The translations under genes were made by a program, and so were the position numbers. From the NCBI GenBank assembly GCA_027382625.1, contig JAJKFJ010021016.1, positions 1-64,000 on the forward strand: 64,000 nucleotides of DNA. Reading direction: 5' to 3'. This document shows, in pieces, positions 32,667 through 46,189 of this stretch (its first letter is position 1; each line of letters starts with the position of its first letter). This stretch comes from Tetmemena sp. SeJ-2015 (lineage: Eukaryota; Ciliophora; Spirotrichea; Sporadotrichida; Oxytrichidae). The notes under the pieces are model-generated. The model ran no database searches. It saw only the letters and a program-made list of their open reading frames with translations, and was not told the DNA's origin.

Positions 32667-34100
32667 TCAATCAAAGTCCGGCTCTTCCTCCTCTCCATCG
32701 CCATCTTGTTGCTAGAATAGTGCCGTATCGACGTTTGCCGCTGTCTCATCGCCCTCTCCTGCGTTAGATTAGATCATCTGAGTGGCATTAGTTGAGTTCT
32801 CCCCATTAGATTCGTCATTAGCAAATTCACCCTTACTCTCTTCAAGGTTTGACTGTGAAGTTTGCTTCTTTTCCTCCTCATCGGCATCATAATCCTCGTC
32901 TCTTTCCTCATAAATCTTCTCATCTGCAGCATTCTCATCATCTCTGAAGAGAGTTGGATCGTATTTGAAGAGTGCTCTACCTGAAAGGATACCCTTGCCT
33001 TTGCTGGCTCCCTTCTTCTCCTCTTCCTTCATGCGCTCTTCCAATTCTTTCTGCTTGCGCTCTGCCTTGCGGCGCTTCCAGTCATTGAAAGTCTCCAGTG
33101 TCACTGGAGTTAAATTTCCTGAAGGAAGTGCAGCACGCTCCTCTTCAATTTTCTCTTCCAAGGTCTACTCGTCTTCATCATCACCTGCTAGAGCAATTTT
33201 AAAGCAAGAATTAAAATTTGAGCAGCTCTAGCAAGCTCTTTCTTTTCTCTCTCAAGTATATAACCTGTAGGAAGGGAGTGAGTATATTGACAAAGCTCTC
33301 CCTTGTTAGGGCACTCCCACATCCAACCATACAAGTTCTTCTCAACTGCGTCTAAGAAGTTAATATTTGAAGATCTGAATAATTAAAGTGCTGACAAATG
33401 ATATCAGTGCGGTTGGGGTCCTTGATACCCTTCTTGTCTCTTGGATCAGTGTAGATATCGATCTTCGCAGCTTTTCCATCTAGGTCGAGATCGTGAGAGA
33501 ATTTACATCTTTTTCCTTTCTCGCACATGCCTGCTTTGAAATAAGCACAGAGCACTGATTTGGGATCTTCTCCCTCCTTTAGATAATAATAAACTCGAAT
33601 TTGTAAAGTGAAATTTTTTTTAGAGCAGCCTGCTGGATGCTTGTAATACCCTTGAATAGAGTTTGGAGTAGAAGCTTTTGCTCTGCCTCTTTCTTCTTCT
33701 CTTCCTTCGCCTTGTACTCATCCTAGATAAGTTTTGAAGCTCCTCCTTTTGCATTTCCCTGCAAAACCTGTGTTTTCACTGCAGCCACATACCTATATAA
33801 AAATTAGTTTTCCAATTCAAGTTAAGTAATAGATCAGCCCCTTTGAACTAGCTGCCCTGTTTATGATAAATTGATAGAAAATTCTGCGAAAATAAGCTTA
33901 ATTCCTAATCTCATCACAATGGTGCATGAGTTCTTCTCATTTTCGGATTATTGGCCAGTTATTTTTCGGTAGTAGACTTACTTTTGCACTGCCTTGGACT
34001 TGTTCTTATTTTTAAGACCGAAAGTTTTGTCCTCGACAATTTTCTCCTTCTTCTTTTGCTCGGTCTTTTTGCTAGGTCCCTTATCAGCCTTTGGTCCCAT
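32667..34100 (-). CDS. ZC3H15: ZC3H15/DFRP1 homologue (CCCH zinc-finger, DRG partner)
   Basis: The ATG complementary to 34098-34100 starts MGPKADKGPSKKTEQKKKEK. Two CCCH fingers follow: LCAYFKAGMCEKGKRCKFSH and, across an IES, WECPNKGELCQYTHSLPTGY. Then come a Lys/Glu-rich region and a DFRP-type helix (GNLTPVTLETFNDWKRRKAE). It ends GDGEEEEPDFD with TGA complementary to 32667-32669. The family (Tma46 in yeast) binds and stabilises the ribosome-associated GTPase DRG1. AT-rich breaks near 33,210, 33,580 and 33,800 are further IESs or introns. The whole gene sits inside the VPS8 insert, on the opposite strand. Confidence 0.9.
33357..33389 (-). other. IES inside the second zinc-finger region of ZC3H15, pointer AAGT (+ strand), 29 bp removed
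   Basis: Copies at 33357-33360 and 33386-33389. The join reads DIICQHFLDAVEKNLYGW, the family consensus. Confidence 0.82.
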
Positions 34101-35441
34101 ATTTCTCCTTATTTAATAAATTATCTACAACTCAATTAATTTGCATTTTGACTTAATACCTCCAATGAAGAGACAAAAACTCGAATTTCACAAAACTTAT
34201 AACTTATTAAAAGAAAGTGTTACATCAATTTATATGTTTCATTGTTGTGAAAATGAAGGATGAGAATAGAATTTTTGTTATAAATTCAAATTTTAAAGTC
34301 GTGATTAATGAGCTGTAATTATATAAATTAGTTTCCCAAGGTTAGTCAAGTAGACTATGATTTATGAGGATCAAGCCCATTTATTAATTCTTTATTACTT
34401 AAATAATATTTTCACATTTTTGAATAAAAACAATCCTAAAAGCCGACTTAAAATATTTCAAAATAAGCTATCAAATTAATTTTATTTCATATTAATAAAT
34501 GAGCAATATTAAGATAATTCAAATCGTTAGAGCATGTACTTATATCTCTAATCATAATAATATCATTGAAAATAAATTGGAAAATGTTTCAAAATATTAT
34601 TTACTCTGTGAAAACTTTAATGATTGACAGCTAAAATTTATTTTGATAAATTTAAAAATGCTAGATCTCTTCCAAAAGTGGATAAAAGTCATACATTATA
34701 AATCAAAATGCTATATTATATCCTAAATTTTATAGGCAAGACACTTTAATTTATGTTTGAAATTTTAATCTTAAGAAATTTAGGTGTTTTTTAACTATTA
34801 ATTTCATTGTTAAAATGATTTAAAGAATAAGACGGCTCTATTTTATAATGAATTAGGAATGAAGTTCTTCATGTGTGAAGACAGTTTATAGCCTATTAGG
34901 TAGGCCCCTGATGAGTTTATTTATATTCCTTTAATAATGCCTTCTTCTTATTGAATTCAAAGGTGAAAAATTAATTAAAAAAAGACTCGCCCCTAACACC
35001 TTAATAAAAATCAAATATCATAAAAGTGTGAAATCTGTATTTTTAATCGTTGATGATCGATAAAAGAAAGATGAAAATTATCATAAACTATAAATGAATA
35101 TGGACATATATTTAGTAAATAAATGTGAGTTTACATTAAATAAGAAAGAGAACTAATTAAAGATCACATTTAGGTAAAAATCTAATACTTCAAACAATCA
35201 TAAATGCTAATTAAATATTTTATTTGTAATCATAAGTCCTTTCAAACATTCTGTGAAATGATAATAAGAGTAGTAGTTTAAAAATTAGGATGATTTTTAA
35301 TTTTCAAAGATCTCGATCATCATTCTTCTTTATATAAAAAAATTAAGAAATATATTTATTGTACAATGGTGATGATGAGGAACTCTTGAAACTTAAAATA
35401 GTTTTTGGGGCAGTAGAGTTGAAGTATAAAATTTATTCAAT
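34101..35441. other. AT-rich non-coding part of the 20-kb insert
   Basis: This separates ZC3H15 from the homeodomain array. I found no frame of convincing composition on either strand. Confidence 0.4.
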
Positions 35442-38257
35442 TCATTATTTACATCTAAATCTTATGTAATTAGAAATTTAAAGTAACTAAAGCTTATGAA
35501 GAAGCTTATTCCTTTTTGTGGGAGAGTGCTTCTGGCTGCTATTAGCTGACTAGGGTCTGTGTCTACTCTTTGAAAATTTCGAGTCTTAACTATTCCATGC
35601 GGTCCCAGTGCCACTTGTAGACTTTAGTCTCCGAGAGCCCTGTTTCAAATATTATTATTATTAATATAATTAAGACTGTCATTTCAGAAATTGAAGCTAT
35701 TTTTTATTGTTAGAATTTAAAAACATAAGATCTTGTATTATAATATTATTTTTGTGACAATATTTATCCCAATGTGGATCCTTTTTATATTCATTTACAA
35801 GAATTTTCATCTAGTCAGAGGTCTTAAGCAAGCAGTCCATAATTGATAAGTATAAAAATAAATATTAGAAATGGAAAATTTGATCGCTTCATCCTCCTGG
35901 GATTCATGAGAGCTAAAATTTTCTTCACCTCCCTCTTCGAGACCCTTCTCTGAGTTTTCTTGAATTTCTTCAGAGATAAAAAACAATCTAGATTAGCATT
36001 AAAAAGATTTGACCACGAGAGTCTCTACCTCCCTTTTTGCCCTGGGAGACAAATCTTTAGACAACTTAAACTCTCCGAACGAGAGCTTCAAAGTGTCTTT
36101 TAATTCAAGCTCTTCTCGCTCAGCTTACTCTCTTTATCCAATGTTTATATTGTAAATACAAAATATGGAATATTATATTATCTGTTCTTATCATCACAAG
36201 GCAATTATGACTAGGAGTGGTCAGCTATGAGTTATAAGCTTTTATTATTCACTCTGCAATTTATAGATTTCTACTACTCAATTTGACTACCAAATGTGGT
36301 ATAGCTAACTTATTATTTAGCTGATAAAGAAGGAGGGCCTGATTGAAAATTTTCAGAAATAAAATTTGACTAATCCTTGTCGAGAATAAAATTAAACATT
36401 AATTCGCTACATTTTCAAATTTAATAAGAATTTTATGTTGCTTGCCGAGACTTTAAAGAACGAGAAAAAGCGCTGAGATGTTCTCATCCTATTTGTCTTT
36501 TTCACTAATCTTCAACTCGTAATCGCCTTCCTTGTCTTCGATTAAGTCCATTCAAATTTAATTACCTTATTTAAGAAAAGTAATTTTTCTAAATTAAATT
36601 GAGCTATCTCTAGAATTAGAGTGGGACTCATCGCTCTCTTAGTTGTCTTGCTTAATTTATTAGCAGAAAATCATATCTCAATTCATAATTGCAAAAAGAT
36701 AAATAATAAGAAGACCTGAACAAGTAAGTTAATAAAAAATGAAATTACAATATTTTCCTTTGCTTAACTATACAGCTGGAAATTATCTTGAGATTACAAA
36801 ATCTTAAATTATTTTTCAGCTTGTGTTGTGTTCTCATTTCTATTCTCGATAATTTTCTCAAAGGCATACAATATTATCATATTTTAATTTTAGAAATTTA
36901 AATTTAAGGCTTAACTTTGATTTTGATGAGGATATTTGTGAGGGTTTGTTTATGAGGGTCTGATGGGCAAGTGGATTTTTAAGTCTAGAATTTTAATGTG
37001 AGATTGGAAATAAATAATGATCAGATGATTATTGTTCAATCATAATATTTTGATGAAAATATTATAATTTTATCTGTTTTAAGGTAATCTTTAGAGTTCT
37101 AAAACATTCTTAGAATTAATGTAAATATTATTTAATTTGTTTATAAATTATAATTTTTAGGACTTTAAAGTATAAAAAATACTGTTAATAATTGCAATAC
37201 TTACCGGCATTATGCAAAGGCATCCTTTTTTCTATGCCTCTAAATAAAAAAATAAATGCATCATTCTACTAAAGTTAGTCTGCCCCTCTCTTACGGCCTT
37301 TTAAAATAAAATGATAAATTCAGAGGCCAACAATTAATTTGATGCCGCAAACCAACTAGGGTCTGAGAATGAGTTAGGACTGATTAAATAATATTTGTCT
37401 TATATATTCTGAGGTGATGAAGACGGTGAAGATTTTAGTACCTAGCTTTATAAAAAATAATATACTCTTTAAGGATGATGGAACACCATAAATTTAGCTG
37501 ATCCTTGATTGCAAAGTGAAGAACATTTATTCGCATAAAAAGAAATTAAAATAAATACTTTAAGAGAAAGGAAATAAGACAACAAATATGGTATTTTGTG
37601 AGAATTAGTATCTTATAAAAGATTTTTTTATATTTAAAAAAAATTGGTTTTCTTTAGCTTCGAAATAAGATTTTATTTTTAAAAGACTCCAAATAATTTT
37701 TCATTTCCCAACCATAAAGGCATCATCACTTAAACTCTAGCACTAAATTACTACACATAATGGTACTTGGGGAGTTATAATATAAAATCTAAGATTTTGC
37801 TATTTAATTTGTTAAGAAGATTATTATTTAATAAATATATTAGCTTAAAATTAAAAGAATTCTATAAATCTTATTCTCTTCTTTTCTCGAGTGTTCTTGC
37901 TATATTTGATAATTTGAGAGACTATACTCGGATAACTCTTGCAAATAAACATATTCTAAAATATAACTAAATATTAATTCCTGCACTTAAACCGAAAAAT
38001 AAGTTAAATTAAATATCTTGCACTTTTGTAGGGTGTTAAGGATTTTGAAATGGGTATATTTGAGTTTGAATTTTTGAATCCTCAGTTACGAGATGATGAG
38101 CATAAATAGGGAGCTGAATGGAGGGCTAAGAAGTTTGCTGATACTTCTGCTCACAAGGTTAGTAGCAAGGTTTGAAGCTATATTACGTGGAACCTTCAGC
38201 GTAGATCTAATCAGGAACGGTGATAACTCTGGAGTTAGACTGATTGGGGGTGTTCAT
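35442..38257 (-). CDS. Homeodomain protein A
   Basis: Coding patches on the complement, separated by AT-rich inserts. MNTPNQSNSRVITVPDQIYA starts at 38257; then IKQDNQESDESHSNSRDS; MDLIEDKEGDYELKISEKDK; LKLSFGEFKLSKDLSPRAKR; an acidic stretch (QENSEKGLEEGGEENFSSHE); then SDQMKILVNEYKKDPHWDK and TGLSETKVYKWHWDRM. The last two form a homeodomain-like helix-turn-helix whose third helix reads YKWHWDR where animal homeodomains have WFQNR. It is probably a DNA-binding regulator. Whether the 38.2-kb start belongs to this gene, and the exact tail, are inferred from position and strand only. Confidence 0.6.
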
Positions 38258-39039
38258 TGTGAAAGTATTTATGGTGTTTATACTCTGAAACCCGTTTGAA
38301 TAAAATTTAATGTATCTTTTTTTAAGAATAACTTGCCATTTGAGTAAAAAGGAATAAAAAGAATTTATAGCAAAGTAGGTATTTATAAGAGCATTTTTAA
38401 TTTAGACTCAATAAAGCATATTCTTTTCTCTAAATTCTCCAATTGATAATTTATATCATGATAATCAGTTTTAAATTTTAATCTTAACTTAGTTTCATCT
38501 TATAGGAAAATAAGGTTGATTTTAGCAATTAATAATGGCAAGTATTAAAAAGCTCAATCTAACCTTCTTGTGAATAGCAATAAGTGTCCCTTCTTTAATT
38601 ATTAAGGCTTACTCGAGGATTGTAATCTTATCTATATAAATTTGCATGCTATCTTAAGCTCTCTACTTTTTGCCTTTTACTTGCCTTCTTTCTATACAAT
38701 AGGAAGCCAGCTACTTTCTATTTTTTATGAAAATAACTTGAGATTGGCAAAGCCTGATCTTAGATTAAATAAATTAAATGATGACCGCGAAATTGCTTCT
38801 CTCTTATTGATTGGGATTGCAAACCATGTAAGTCGTGATGGGTTAGCCTTAAAACTGCATTCTTGAATTCGAAATAATAAGTTATAATTTTTAAAAATAT
38901 GATTTTGGGCAAGTAGACTGCAATTTGAGTTCATGATAACTTAAAATAAAATTTATAAAGCATTAAATTTATATGTATTTTAATGAGGTGTGGTTAAGTG
39001 AATAGACGGTGAAAATGATTTAATTATATTATAGTTGAG

Positions 39040-39480
39040 AATTAACTTAATATCGGTGATTTATTAGAATAATAAATGGAGAGCTTCAACTTCGCGGCAG
39101 TTGAAATTGTAGATTCACCCCCTGATCTGAAGCTGTTCGATTGGACATTAAAATTAATATGAGTTTCTTTGTTAATCATCTCAGCAGCACCCCTCCGGAG
39201 AGAGATATGATGCGCACAAGATCGTAAATTGCATTGTTAGGGTTTTAGGAGTTTGTGTCGCTTAAAACTTTGAATTTACCGCTTCCATATAAAAATTGCA
39301 AGGAAAATTTTGTTTAAATTTCTTGCTGAATCAAATGCTGTAATAATTATTTAAATTGGACAAATTTTCAATAGTCACTAATTTATTCCATTTTAATCTA
39401 ATATCTAATTTCTCTTATTTATTAAATTCCCAGCTTTAATGAAATTAAATATTCAGCTAGGATCTCACTCTCTTCTTTAT
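39040..39480 (-). other. Coding-like patch and duplicated block upstream of homeodomain gene A
   Basis: On the complement, 39,060-39,260 carries unusually GC-rich, protein-like frames (QSNSFRSGGESTISTAAKLK; NSQNPNNAIYDLVRIISLSG). The adjoining 39,350-39,460 is similar by eye to 47,590-47,710 (both include TTTATTCCATTTTAAT followed by a TTCTC/AATTCTCAGCT-type string). This suggests the flank of one homeodomain unit was duplicated with the array. Confidence 0.35.
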
Positions 39481-40219
39481 TAATTACAGGGTAGCCTGAG
39501 AATATATAATTAATTCCTTTCAGCAGATAATGAATAAAGCTATAATTTATCTCCTTTATTTAATTTTCACTGATACTTTATTCCAAAAAGTTAGAATGTT
39601 TCCTCAAAGAAAAATATATTAAGCGGTGAAAAAGATTATAATGACGAAATTTGCTAATTTTTCATATAAAACTCGTATTTTTAGGGAGTAATTGCTGGTT
39701 TTAAACTTTATTGAGGTGAAAAATATAAGGTTTATTAACTTTAATATAGATTCTGCTATTTTTAAGCCTATAACTCAATTATAATAGACTAAACTTTCTG
39801 TTGATTTAAATTTATCTTTAGTTAATTATTTTAGTAATAATTTTGGAATGTTGAGTTGCTTTTTAAAGAATTTAGGTACTTAATTCATTTGCACCGACTT
39901 TATGAGTAAAATTTAGGGACATTCTCAGGACTCTAATTTTGCCTTATGTTAGTTATTGCTTTTAGGATTTTCATTCAGAGGTTCTCCTTTTATATCTCAC
40001 TACATTTAAATATATTATATTAAAATTTATCTCAAAGTGCCTTCTTCCGTTAAGTAAATCTAAACACAATAAAAAATTATAACTTTGAAGAGATATCTAA
40101 ATATAAATATGAATAAAAAAGTTTAACTCAATTTCATTGAGTCTGCCAGATTGAGAATCCTTTATAATTTTAGTAATTTTAAAAAGTTTTTCGACTGATA
40201 CCCATATCCTTCATTCGCT

Positions 40220-42200
40220 GTTTGCGAGTCATCTGCTATTATAAATGCAGCTAAATTAAATGCTCCTCCTCCTTCCGATCCCAATACCACTTATAAACTT
40301 ATACATTTTTCAAGCCTAGCTTCCGACTTAGTTTAATTAATTTAAAGGAGATAGAATTAAAATATTTACATTACATTTTTAGTTGCCTAATTTTGTCAGT
40401 CCTCCATTCTGAATTCTTTTAGTACTCTTGGAAAAGAATTTTCAACTAAGCCTTGCTTTTCATAGTGTTACGCTTTCTCCCAGTCGGAGTCACGTAGTCC
40501 TCCTGTTTTGGTGCGACCGCAAAGCTTAAAAAGCAAAAAATTGATTCTACATTTTATATTTGCTAAGAGTCTTCTTGAAGATTCCGTAGGATAAAATAAT
40601 AATGATAAAAGATCTTGGGTTTAATTACTCTCTCATAGTTTTAGATTAAATTTCGTCAAAGTCTCTAGATTATAGTTTAATTACAATTCACTTTAAATTT
40701 ATGATTATTCGAGGGAACACTCTAGGGAAGATTTAAATTCAATAATAAAAATTAATATGCATATTATGATTTGATCACTGACCCAGTAAATTACTCTGAT
40801 CTCTAGTATGAATTAAACTAATGGCTTCCTCTTAGGGAACTATGAGTAGTCTGGCTAAACAAATTTTCTAAGTACGGGGATTTATTCTGCTGCTTACTTT
40901 GAGAATTAAATTAATAGATAATTCCAAATTTGAGAATTCATCGTTGAGATCAAGCAATTATAATTTTAAGTAAAATCTTACATTAAAAGCTCTTTTCTTA
41001 TTTACTTAGTTAATTTATTCACAATTTAATAAGAATAAGGTATTAAGCTTATTATTTATGTTTTTTTTTAAATCTTTATTATTTCCTTTATTTTATTGGC
41101 ATATTTGCAAGACATGCATAATTTAATTGAATTATGAATTATAATTAAATTAGTCAAGAGAGAGGAATTCTCGGAATAGGATGATTTAAAAACAAACTTA
41201 ATGTATTATAGGCTCAATTTATTAAAAAGGCCATATAAAATATAATTTACCCAGAGTTATTCAAAATATATTTTTACTTTAAATTCATTCACAAAGCTCC
41301 ACTTTCCTATCTTCTCATTTTTTAAAAGAGATAGGTATTTAGGGATCATTAAAATATAAACGGTACAAAAATAATTTGTGAGAGATATTGCTTTTTAAAA
41401 TGAGAAATTACAAAAACCTTATAAAAATAAATTTATTGTCAAGAGAGAGAGCTTGTGTTTGTCATTGTTGTTTTTAAAATATTTATGTTCTAATTTATAA
41501 ATTTAAATAAAAATGAATCCAGATTATGGATTTAATTTTTGTCTATAATAAAGATTTAGCTTGTCCATTGGATGGTTTCAAAGATGTTATTGTCATCAGC
41601 TGCTGGGGTCTGCCACCTCAATTAAATCTAAAATAAATTTTAATATACCTCTGAGAGTCCAAATATCCGCTACTGAGGTAACTCGACTCTTGGGCTAAAT
41701 TAAATTTAAACTTGTTAAATTAAATTATAGCTCCAAAATTTATGTTTGAAGAAGTGCTTTAGACACTTTTTCATTTTGAGTAAATGCTAGCTAAATCATA
41801 TTCTAAAATACTGATAGAAAGATAAATCAGTTGCTCCTAAAGTATGAGTGGATTTATGGATTAAGGAATAGGCAAAAATCCTTCTCGCAGGAGCATGTAA
41901 TTTTAAGTTCCAATTTCGATCGTCGATCTTGATAAAAGCGAGAGATTAAAAATAAAAATATTTTAACTCTATTATGATAACTTAACAGATTTTCGGACTT
42001 GCCTGAATCCATGACTTTGGCATAAATATAAGGACCAACTATGATGATATATTTTTAATTTGGGTCTGAGTTTGATTTTTGGGAGTGAAAAATCATCCTA
42101 GTCGAGAGAATTGAGGCTTGGAATGAACTCAAAGTCCTATGAATCTAGTTTATTGGAAGATGATGATCCTCCAACTTTAAAGCAAATATATTAAACTTAG
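40220..42200 (-). CDS. Homeodomain protein B
   Basis: The homeodomain is complete after removing one IES: RKRNTMKSKAQLKILFQEY, then KNSEWRTDKIRQLSRKLGL, then KNVQVYKWYWDRKEEE (complement of about 40,500-40,260). This gives three helices with a basic N-terminal arm; VYKWYWDR is the recognition helix. Upstream patches on the same strand read SSSSNKLDSQDFEFIPSLNS (about 42,170-42,120), ELPQQRIFGLSEVY (about 41,680) and FSQTTHSSLRGSHQFNSYQ (about 40,860). The N-terminus and C-terminal end are unresolved, so the limits are approximate. Confidence 0.65.
40328..40384 (-). other. IES inside a homeodomain, pointer TTAGTT (+ strand), 51 bp removed
   Basis: Copies at 40328-40333 and 40379-40384. The join reads TDKIRQLSRKLGLKNVQVY, linking helices 2 and 3. 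Confidence 0.85.
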
Positions 42201-43767
42201 ATGCTCGATGTGATCATCTTTTCACACAAATTTCCTTATCTAATATAGATAAAAATAATTCATTCAGCTGAGATACAGAACAAAATATAAATTTTACAAA
42301 CTTTTTTAAGTTCACAAAATTATAACGAATGAGATGTATTGAATTACGAGGAAAAAAAATAAAAGAAGTTCATTACCAATTTAAGTATTAATTTTTATCT
42401 ATTGGGATAATCCTCCTTATTCAGAGCTAAAATCATTTGAAAATAGTTTTTGCTTTAATTTTAACTGTAATGCATGGACTTTGCTCCTGAATCTTGACTG
42501 TCTAAATTGAATCAGCATATTCAAATAAATTATTTTTCTTAAGCAGTTTTCTAGCCGTCTAATCCGAAGGAGCTCTTGAATTTAATGGAAGCAACCTAAA
42601 AAATAATCCTTTAGATTTTTGGCTGCCGAAGTATGTCTGGAAAGAGTAAAATTCTAACTTTTGTAGTTGTCTATGCTTTAGTGCTGGTTGTTTGAGTTGT
42701 ATGGACAAAACATTGATATTTCGCTCTTAGGTAGTCAATATAATATTGTCAAATAAAATTTTAATCTTGAGAATAATAATTTTAGCATGAGTAGAATAAA
42801 TAAATGTACTAATATCAAGTTAAATAATAACATTTCAATATCTTTTTAATCGTTGAATACAAGGTTTGTATGTAAATATCCCTTAGGAATAAGAAAACTA
42901 ATTATAAAAGCTAATAGTAGGTATCTTAATAACTTAGGATAATCCACTTTAATTGAAGAAGGCACCTGAATAAGGGAACTCATTTAAATATATTGGACCT
43001 ATCAGTTTTAAACTTTTATTAGACTCTTTACTAACTTAAATTAATTAAACTCCTCTTACAAATATATAATTATCTTATTCATCTGATGAGTTTATAAATC
43101 ATATCTCTCTTTAAATGAAGTTTATTTCTTATTTAAAACAGGAGCTTTATGAATGAGTATTAAAATTTTATCAATAAGATAAACTTTAAATTTAATAATA
43201 AAAATTATTGGAATTAAGTACCCCACTAGGGTGTATATGTAATAGCTTTTATAGCACCCACTAAAACATGCTCATACTAGTTTGACGGTCCCTATGCTAC
43301 GTGTAAACCCATGAGGACTTTAAAATTAAATCAGACTATGTATATTATATTAGATTGGGGATTATCAACTATCTGGCTTATTTGAGACTACTAAAAATTT
43401 CGTAATTAATGATGATTAAGAGTGGTTAATTTTTTTAAGCGAATAGAATGCTCAGAATGAATATAATCACTAATTCTTTATTATAAATTTTTTCAGCGAC
43501 AATTAATTAAAAAATAAAAGCATTATATCTTTTTTCAGCACTTAGACTAATTTATTTGAGAAAATGGACAGCCCTATATTCTAATTCTTCAATTTCCTTT
43601 TTCATTTTTATAACACTATAGATGTATTGCTCAAAATATTGAAGTGGATACGTATTCAAGATTCCTAAAGAATGTAGAATATTAGAGATTGCAGTAAGCT
43701 GAATATGTTTAGAATAATAATAAATCAGTGAAAAAGATTATAAATTTGCTCTGAGGTGGTACTGTCA

Positions 43768-45215
43768 TAAATATATTTATAATAAGCTTTAAAGACAAAT
43801 AATTAGTGTTTTACTTGTGATTATTAACCTCCTAAGTTATAAGCTTGAGCCTTGTCTATTTATTTAGAAATAAAGCATCCTTCTTCTCTTATCTTGTCGC
43901 ATTTTATTAGCTGGATTCAGCTTTTTATTGAATTTTGGCTTGCGACCATAGTTTAAAACTTTTGATAAGGAGCTTTTAAAACCATGGCCCTGCTCTCCGC
44001 GTTTAGGGGCTTCAGTTACTGGCTTATAAGTAGCCTGTTTAATTTTCTCATCATCTTTAAGGAGGTCATATCGTCTTAGACTTCCTATTCTATCTAAGGT
44101 GGGAATAAAAGCTAATTACTACTCTTTTAGATACTGATCTCAGTAATTGCAATGTCAAAATTATAGTAAAAATAAATAAAATAAATAATCATGTCTGGCT
44201 GGACATTTGAAAATGAGGAATTCTTTCGCTCCTTGGTGACTATAAATAGCTAGTCTATAATTCCTATACTTCTCATCCTTTGCCTCTTGCTAGTCTCAAA
44301 TATGGCATTATATTATAAATGCTATTAGTCTCCCCTTCTTCTCTTCTATCCCAGTACCATTTATAAATCTAGGATGTTCTAAGCCCAAGCCGACGGCTTA
44401 GTTCATTTATTTACACATTATTTATTTATTTATAGTTCTCTGATGTGGTCAGTTTTCCAGCAAGGATCCTTCTCGTATTCCTGGTATAGATGGCGCAGTT
44501 AGGCCTTAGACTTCATGATATTTCTCTTTCTACCTGTGATCGTTCTTACAGATTCCAAATTATTCTTTACAATGAGTTTAAATTTCATAACTTATATTAA
44601 ACACTTTAAAACTATGAGTTGCTGTTTTTCTATTCCTTTAGATCAGTATCTTATGTAAAAATATTTTAGATCGATGGTTAAACTCAGACTTTTGTGGGCA
44701 TTTTTCAATGGAGGAGGAGTCGGAATAGAGATCTTATACACTAATTCAGATATAAATATAAATGATAAATCAATTTTGCTATAACAATACTAGCTGCATC
44801 TCTTTTGTTGAGACAACTCATTTAAGTTTAAAAGTACAAGAAAGAAAAAGTCATTTTAATGCTATGAAGAAGTCTCAAATAAATTTTCACTTGAAGAATA
44901 GGACTAACTGTGCGCTTATTCTACTTTTGCCCCTTGAGATGAGCCTGCTTATTTACTTTTCATTAAAAAATTAAAATATGATTTTGGAGATGCTGGTCAT
45001 GTTAGTCGCAAGGGAGCTAGATTATATAATCTTAAAATGAATTAGCAATAAGAAATTAAATGAGTCAGATGTGGCTGGACATTGAGTTATAGTCTTCTCA
45101 AATCCCTATTATCCTTTTTAACTTATAAATTATTAAATTAGTTATCCTCCTCTAATTTTCCATATATCGGTTATTGAGGCGACTCTCAAGGATTTAATAA
45201 ATATTAATTTGTCAT
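43768..45215 (-). CDS. Homeodomain protein C
   Basis: Homeodomain on the complement of about 44,545-44,320: RKRNIMKSKAQLRHLYQEY, EKDPCWKTDHIRELSRRLGL (across an IES), RTSQIYKWYWDRREEGE. A second short IES (pointer TAAT, 17 bp) leads into FETSKRQRMRSIGIIDQL, and a C-terminal tail at about 44,120-43,870 reads IPTLDRIGSLRRYDLLKDDE and EAPKRGEQGHGFKSSLSKVL. An upstream patch near 45,180 (SPQQPIYGKLEED) resembles ELPQQRIFG of gene B. It shares about two thirds of homeodomain residues with gene B by eye. The N-terminus is unresolved. Confidence 0.65.
44399..44438 (-). other. IES inside a homeodomain, pointer TAGTTC (+ strand), 34 bp removed
   Basis: Copies at 44399-44404 and 44433-44438. It sits at the same codon position as the IES in gene B (between IRE/QL and SRxLGL), which indicates it predates the duplication. 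Confidence 0.85.
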
Positions 45216-46189
45216 AATAATAGTCGTCTTGGGAATATTCTAGGTTTATGGATTTGAATTAGGTCTGATAAATATAGCTATAAATTAAAATACATAAATA
45301 ATGATTGTTATTTTTAATTTAGACTAAAATATTTTTCATCAGATCGGGAGCTTAATAATCTTATTTAATTTGAGAGGGCCATCAGATCCTGCCGATCTCT
45401 CGAATACTTTCTCCTCAGAATATTTATTTTAATTGTTCTTATAAAATTAATTTGAAGACTCATTCTAAAAATATTTAGAATCTCTTTTATAATTTTTGCT
45501 CTCTGTATATTATATGATAATTTTAAATAGAATAGTTTGGACCAGAAATTTGAGCATCGTTAAAAATAAGCTAAAGTTTAAGGATTGTTAATTCAAGATA
45601 ATTGAAGGCCTCTATGAATTGTGATCTTTATTTGGCTATGATGATAAATTAATAATGTTAAATTGATGAAGAAGCAAAATTTGAGTTTAAGTTTGGGCCC
45701 AAGTAGAATGGCTAGATAAGATGACTCTGTCTATGGAACATTTACTCATTTATTAGCTTTGAACTCTCTCCTCTAAAATAAATTAAGTAATAGCTTTCAA
45801 AATATAAAATTGTGAAAGTCTGGATAAAATAAATATCAATAGATTTTGGTAGAAGTAGGATTGCTAATTATGAAATTGAATTTATTATTTAGGATGAGTG
45901 ATTATTTGTTGAGAGTCAATAGTTTAAAAGCAGTTAGTTGATGGCAGGCTGTATATCATCTCAAATTCTATTTATCTTAATTTTTATATAGAATAGTTTG
46001 ATCAATCTTAATGAAATTAAATTCTTATATGAGTGAGCATTTATTTATAGAAATGAATACACTCTTGGTAAATATTTTGATACTAAGTGAACTTAATTAA
46101 ACGCTATATTTATCAATGTCTCCTCTTCAAACAGCAAGACAAATATAGAAGAAATTTTAATTAAAATAAGTGATTGGTTAAAATAATAA

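Noticed and set aside
44762..44974. 70-residue plus-strand open frame
   Set aside because: It is low-complexity, has no homology I recognise, and overlaps AT-rich DNA of the minus-strand homeodomain unit.
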